Origin: Cystobacter ferrugineus | GTDB lineage: Bacteria; Myxococcota; Myxococcia; Myxococcales; Myxococcaceae | Assembly: GCF_001887355.1 (NCBI RefSeq) | Contig: NZ_MPIN01000001.1 | Coordinates: 1,507,617 to 1,571,616 of the forward strand | DNA length: 64,000 bases | Direction: 5' to 3' | In this document: positions 61,653 through 64,000 of the stretch, in pieces | Layout of the letters: each line of letters begins with the position of its first letter | Position numbering within the stretch: the first letter of the stretch is position 1 | Translations under genes and position numbers: made by a program | The notes under the pieces: model-generated | Databases searched by the model: none | The model's input: only the letters and a program-made list of their open reading frames with translations | Told to the model about the DNA's origin: nothing

Positions 61653-62251
61653 GGCCGCAACCGGTTGGCGAGCTCGGGCCAGCCGTTGATGACGAGCTTG
61701 CCGTCCACGAAGTGGATTTCGGCGGTGTTGGGAGCGGAGAACCGAGGGTCTTCCGGAGAGTAGCGAGGAGTGAGGAAGTGCAGGACCTGGTTGCGCGAGC
61801 CAATCCAACGGCGGCGCGTGTCCGGCTGGTCCTTCTCGTAGCGGCCGTCGACGAGCAGGTCGGCGGTGGCGAGGAGCCGGTCCACCTCCGGATTCGCCTG
61901 GGCGCGCAGCTCGGCGAGGGTGTAGCCGCTGAAGATCATGATGGAAAGACCGGCCCCGCGGAGGCGCTCGCACAGGGCGGCGGCGGGGCCGGGCTGGGCG
62001 AAGGGCTCTCCCCCGAGGAGGCTGAAGCCCTCGATGTCCGGGGTGGAGAGGACGCGCCGGGCGAGCTCCTCGACGGTGACGAGAGGGCCGCGATCGGGGG
62101 CGAACATCTCCGGGTTGCAGCACCCCGGGCAGCGCAGCGGGCAGCCCTGGAGCCAGAGGGCGAAGCGGTGACCGGGACCCTCCGCCTCGGTACGGGGGAC
62201 GAACTGGGCCACCCGGAGGGCGGGCTCTGAAGGCTGCGGGACTTCGCTCAT
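61649..62251 (-). CDS. Radical SAM activase-like protein of the ternary system (NrdG-like)
   Basis: A 200-aa small radical SAM protein. The cluster motif is GCPLRCPGCCNPE (Cys37, 41, 44), followed by FSLLGGEPFAQPGPAAALCE and the strand LSIMIFSGYTLAEL. Size and motifs match the NrdG/pyruvate-formate-lyase-activase subgroup, but no glycyl-radical enzyme is nearby. It is the first gene of the eight-gene operon. GGGGGAG precedes ATG 62251 (an ATG at 62266 is an alternative), and its stop overlaps the next start. It may install a radical or modify a component of the FtsH-MoxR machine. Confidence 0.85.
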   Translation of the reverse strand: MSEVPQPSEPALRVAQFVPRTEAEGPGHRFALWLQGCPLRCPGCCNPEMFAPDRGPLVTVEELARRVLSTPDIEGFSLLGGEPFAQPGPAAALCERLRGAGLSIMIFSGYTLAELRAQANPEVDRLLATADLLVDGRYEKDQPDTRRRWIGSRNQVLHFLTPRYSPEDPRFSAPNTAEIHFVDGKLVINGWPELANRLRP

Positions 62252-62297
62252 GGGCTCCCCCAGCATGCCAGCCCGGAAGCCGCCAGACGAGGGCACC

Positions 62298-62903
62298 TCA
62301 CTCGGACCAGAGGAGCGGCAGCTCGAACTCGATGGCCTCGAACGGCTCGGCCCTCACCCGCTCTTCTCCCGCGAAGGTCTGAGCGAGCACCCACTGGCCC
62401 TCCGTCAGCCGGTAGATGTCCAGCGTGCGGGCCAGCGGCTCCACCAGCCACAGGTGCCTCACGCCTTCCCGAACGTAGATGCGCATCTTCGGGCCCTTGT
62501 CCCGGCTGCGCGTGCGGTCAGAAAGAATCTCGCAGGCCCAGTCCGGCGCCAGGCCGTAGTGCGCCGGCGCATCGTCTCCACCGACGGCACGCGGCAGACG
62601 CTCGCGCGTCCACCCAGCCACGTCCGGCACGAGCTTGTCCGGGCGTGGACCGAGGTGCAGCTCCGGCTCGGAGAGGATGACCCATCCCCCCGGCCCGCCC
62701 CTGCCGAACTTGAAGGGCCCTCCGATGAGGATGCCCAGGTTCGACGCCACGTTGGCATGAGGGCGGGCCGGACGCGGGCTGAGGTACAGCACCCCATCCA
62801 GGATCTCCGCCACCATCTCCTCGGGAGCGGCCTGGAAGGCCGCCTCCACGGACGGGTCGTTGGGCTCGGTGGACTCGGACTCGGGAGGGCGACGAGTGAC
62901 CAT
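62298..62903 (-). CDS. Uma2/DUF820-family predicted endonuclease
   Basis: A 201-aa protein of the PD-(D/E)XK fold known as Uma2 (DUF820): YLSPRPARPHANVASNLGIL, SEPELHLGPRPDKLVPDVAG (the active-site Pro-Asp), PDWACEILSDRTRSRDKGPK (the E-x-K pair) and VRHLWLVEPLARTLDIYRLT. These proteins are numerous in myxobacteria and cyanobacteria; the biological target is unknown. It lies 47 bp upstream of the ternary operon on the same strand but is probably separate. A truncated second copy lies at 63658. Confidence 0.85.
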   Translation of the reverse strand: MVTRRPPESESTEPNDPSVEAAFQAAPEEMVAEILDGVLYLSPRPARPHANVASNLGILIGGPFKFGRGGPGGWVILSEPELHLGPRPDKLVPDVAGWTRERLPRAVGGDDAPAHYGLAPDWACEILSDRTRSRDKGPKMRIYVREGVRHLWLVEPLARTLDIYRLTEGQWVLAQTFAGEERVRAEPFEAIEFELPLLWSE

Positions 62904-63000
62904 GAGAGAAGAGTTTCGCATGGCCCTCTCACGGTGCAACGTCGGGACCATTGAAGGCCGGAGCGGAAGTCCCGCCATCCCAGACGTAGACTCCCACCCC

Positions 63001-63642
63001 ATGACGACGCTTGCCGGCACCCTCGCCACCAGACCGCCCTACCGCTTACGAACGCCCCGCCTCCTCCTGCGCTGCATGGAGCCCTCCGATGCCGCGCTCC
63101 GCAAGGACGCGGTGGACTCCAGCGGAGCATTCCTCGAGCAATTCTTCCCTCTCACTCCCGAGGGACGCATGTCCCTGGATGCCCACGCCGCGCAGATCCG
63201 CAAGCTCCGGGGTAGCTTCGATCTGGACCAGGATCGCGCTCATGGCGCCTTCGAGCCGGAAACCGGCAGGATGCTCGGCGAGGGCGGGCTGCTCAAGCGC
63301 GCTGGCATCGAGGCGCTGGAGATCGCCTATTGGTTCCGCCACGACGCGACGGGCCAGGGTCTCGCCACGGAGATGGCCTCGGCGCTGGTCAAGACCGCCT
63401 TCGAATTCGACAAGGTGAAACGCCTGGACCTGTTCTGCGCGCCAGACAACGAGCGGAGCGCGGCCATGGCCCGCCGGCTGGGCTTCACCTTCGAGGGACG
63501 ACTGCGCGACCGGCAGCTCGCGCCGCACCACCCGCGCGGCGACCTGCTGAGCTTCACCCTCCTCGCCTCCGAGTACCCCCAGACCCGGGCCCACCAGCTC
63601 CCACTCGAGGCCTTCGATTTCCTCGGACGGCGGATCGCCTGA
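63001..63642 (+). CDS. GNAT-family N-acetyltransferase, RimJ/RimL type
   Basis: A 213-aa acetyltransferase. RLRTPRLLLRCMEPSDAALR is the typical start; the acetyl-CoA loop is YWFRHDATGQGLATEMASAL (R/Q-x-x-G-x-G/A), and FCAPDNERSAAMARRLGFTF is the C-terminal motif. It probably acetylates a protein N-terminus, a ribosomal protein or a small amine. The ATG at 63001 is chosen because homology starts there. Divergent from the Uma2 gene. Confidence 0.88.
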   Translation: MTTLAGTLATRPPYRLRTPRLLLRCMEPSDAALRKDAVDSSGAFLEQFFPLTPEGRMSLDAHAAQIRKLRGSFDLDQDRAHGAFEPETGRMLGEGGLLKRAGIEALEIAYWFRHDATGQGLATEMASALVKTAFEFDKVKRLDLFCAPDNERSAAMARRLGFTFEGRLRDRQLAPHHPRGDLLSFTLLASEYPQTRAHQLPLEAFDFLGRRIA

Positions 63643-63657
63643 GCCAGGTCCCGCGAC

Positions 63658-63784
63658 TCACTCGGACCAGAGCAGCGGAAGCTCGAACTCGATGGCCTCG
63701 AACGACTCGGCCCTCACCCGCTCCTCTCCCGCCAGGGAATGAGCAAGCACCCACTGGCCCTCCGTCAGCCGGTAGATGTCCAGA
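63658..63784 (-). pseudogene. 3' remnant of a second Uma2-family gene
   Basis: The minus strand encodes LDIYRLTEGQWVLAHSLAGE and ends FELPLLWSE, near-identical to the C-terminus of the Uma2 gene at 62298. Upstream the similarity stops at about 63784. So it is a truncated duplicate flanking the acetyltransferase gene. Confidence 0.75.
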
Positions 63785-64000
63785 AAGCGGCCTGGGCAGG
63801 CGTGTACCTCAAAAGGGGCTGCGCGGCCTCTCCACCCACCGGGCTCGCTGCTCGGGCGCCCCCTGTCCGCGGCCCTCCTCGGCCCCTCCGCTCCAGCCCT
63901 CCCCCTCGACACGGCCTCTCATTCGCCCTACTCCGTTGCATGGAGTCGCCAACGCATTACGAAATCAGCCCCATAGGTCATGTCAACCGAGTCCCGGGTG
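63785..64000. other. Window end, no supported gene
   Basis: Beyond the Uma2 remnant I see no convincing reading frame. The last 60 bases are less GC-rich and could belong to a feature outside the window. Confidence 0.4.

Noticed and set aside
1-64000. tRNA, rRNA or known riboswitches
   Set aside because: None recognised by eye on either strand; a covariance-model search would be needed to exclude short RNA genes.

Overview
The window reads as chromosomal DNA of a myxobacterium, most likely of the Cystobacter/Archangium group. It is GC-rich with strong GC3 bias. It carries a MYXO-CTERM-type sorting tail, many lipobox lipoproteins, a very large Ser/Thr kinase-ATPase-histidine kinase hybrid, and a terpene-cyclase/encapsulin locus. 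The genus is an inference. I saw no rRNA, tRNA or CRISPR array.

1-9.1 kb: the 3' part of a geosmin-type terpene cyclase gene is followed by two paralogous family 2B encapsulin shell genes with cyclic-nucleotide-binding-like domains. Convergent to these is a TetR regulator, divergent from a glycosyltransferase / 14-TM exporter / UDP-glucose dehydrogenase operon. Two palindromic operators lie in the divergent promoter. 9.1-24.7 kb is mostly ordinary: a lipoprotein, ABC-F ATPase, FAD-linked oxidase, HflX, DUF1993 protein, the giant hybrid kinase, an atypical SDR, and a three-gene envelope cassette (zincin lipoprotein plus two beta-barrel-like proteins).

25-38 kb is accessory: a fascin-like/expansin-like lipoprotein, a PPC-repeat lipoprotein, a MocR-regulated cupin/DapA-like pair, a beta-propeller-like lipoprotein, a beta-helix lipoprotein and a GH88 hydrolase. 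Decayed genes are mixed in: frameshifted ORFs, transposase scraps and two copies of a 103-bp transposase fragment at 38.4 and 42.1 kb.

39-45 kb holds two notable modules. The first is an MNIO (DUF692) / DUF2063 pair translationally coupled to a Cys-rich lipoprotein that ends in a cytochrome-c-like domain, with a YtkA-like lipoprotein upstream. The second is a close RsbQ homologue (Ser96/Asp219/His247) coupled to a PAS sensor kinase lacking the phospho-acceptor histidine.

45.1-62.3 kb is the most interesting block. A 66-aa peptide with a double-Gly leader and an RGG-repeat core has its own terminator. Next comes a HAD / STM4013 / STM4012 / STM4011 operon (two radical SAM enzymes), running head-on into an ATP-grasp (STM4014-like) and a WGR-LRR (STM4015-like) gene. 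The WGR-LRR gene starts 24 bp after an eight-gene, almost wholly overlapping minus-strand operon: radical SAM, two unknown proteins, FtsH-like AAA+ zinc protease, small peptide, 1080-aa protein, MoxR ATPase and a vWA-like protein. This last operon matches the predicted FtsH-vWA-MoxR ternary conflict systems. The window ends with a Uma2-family gene, a GNAT acetyltransferase and a 3' remnant of a second Uma2 gene.
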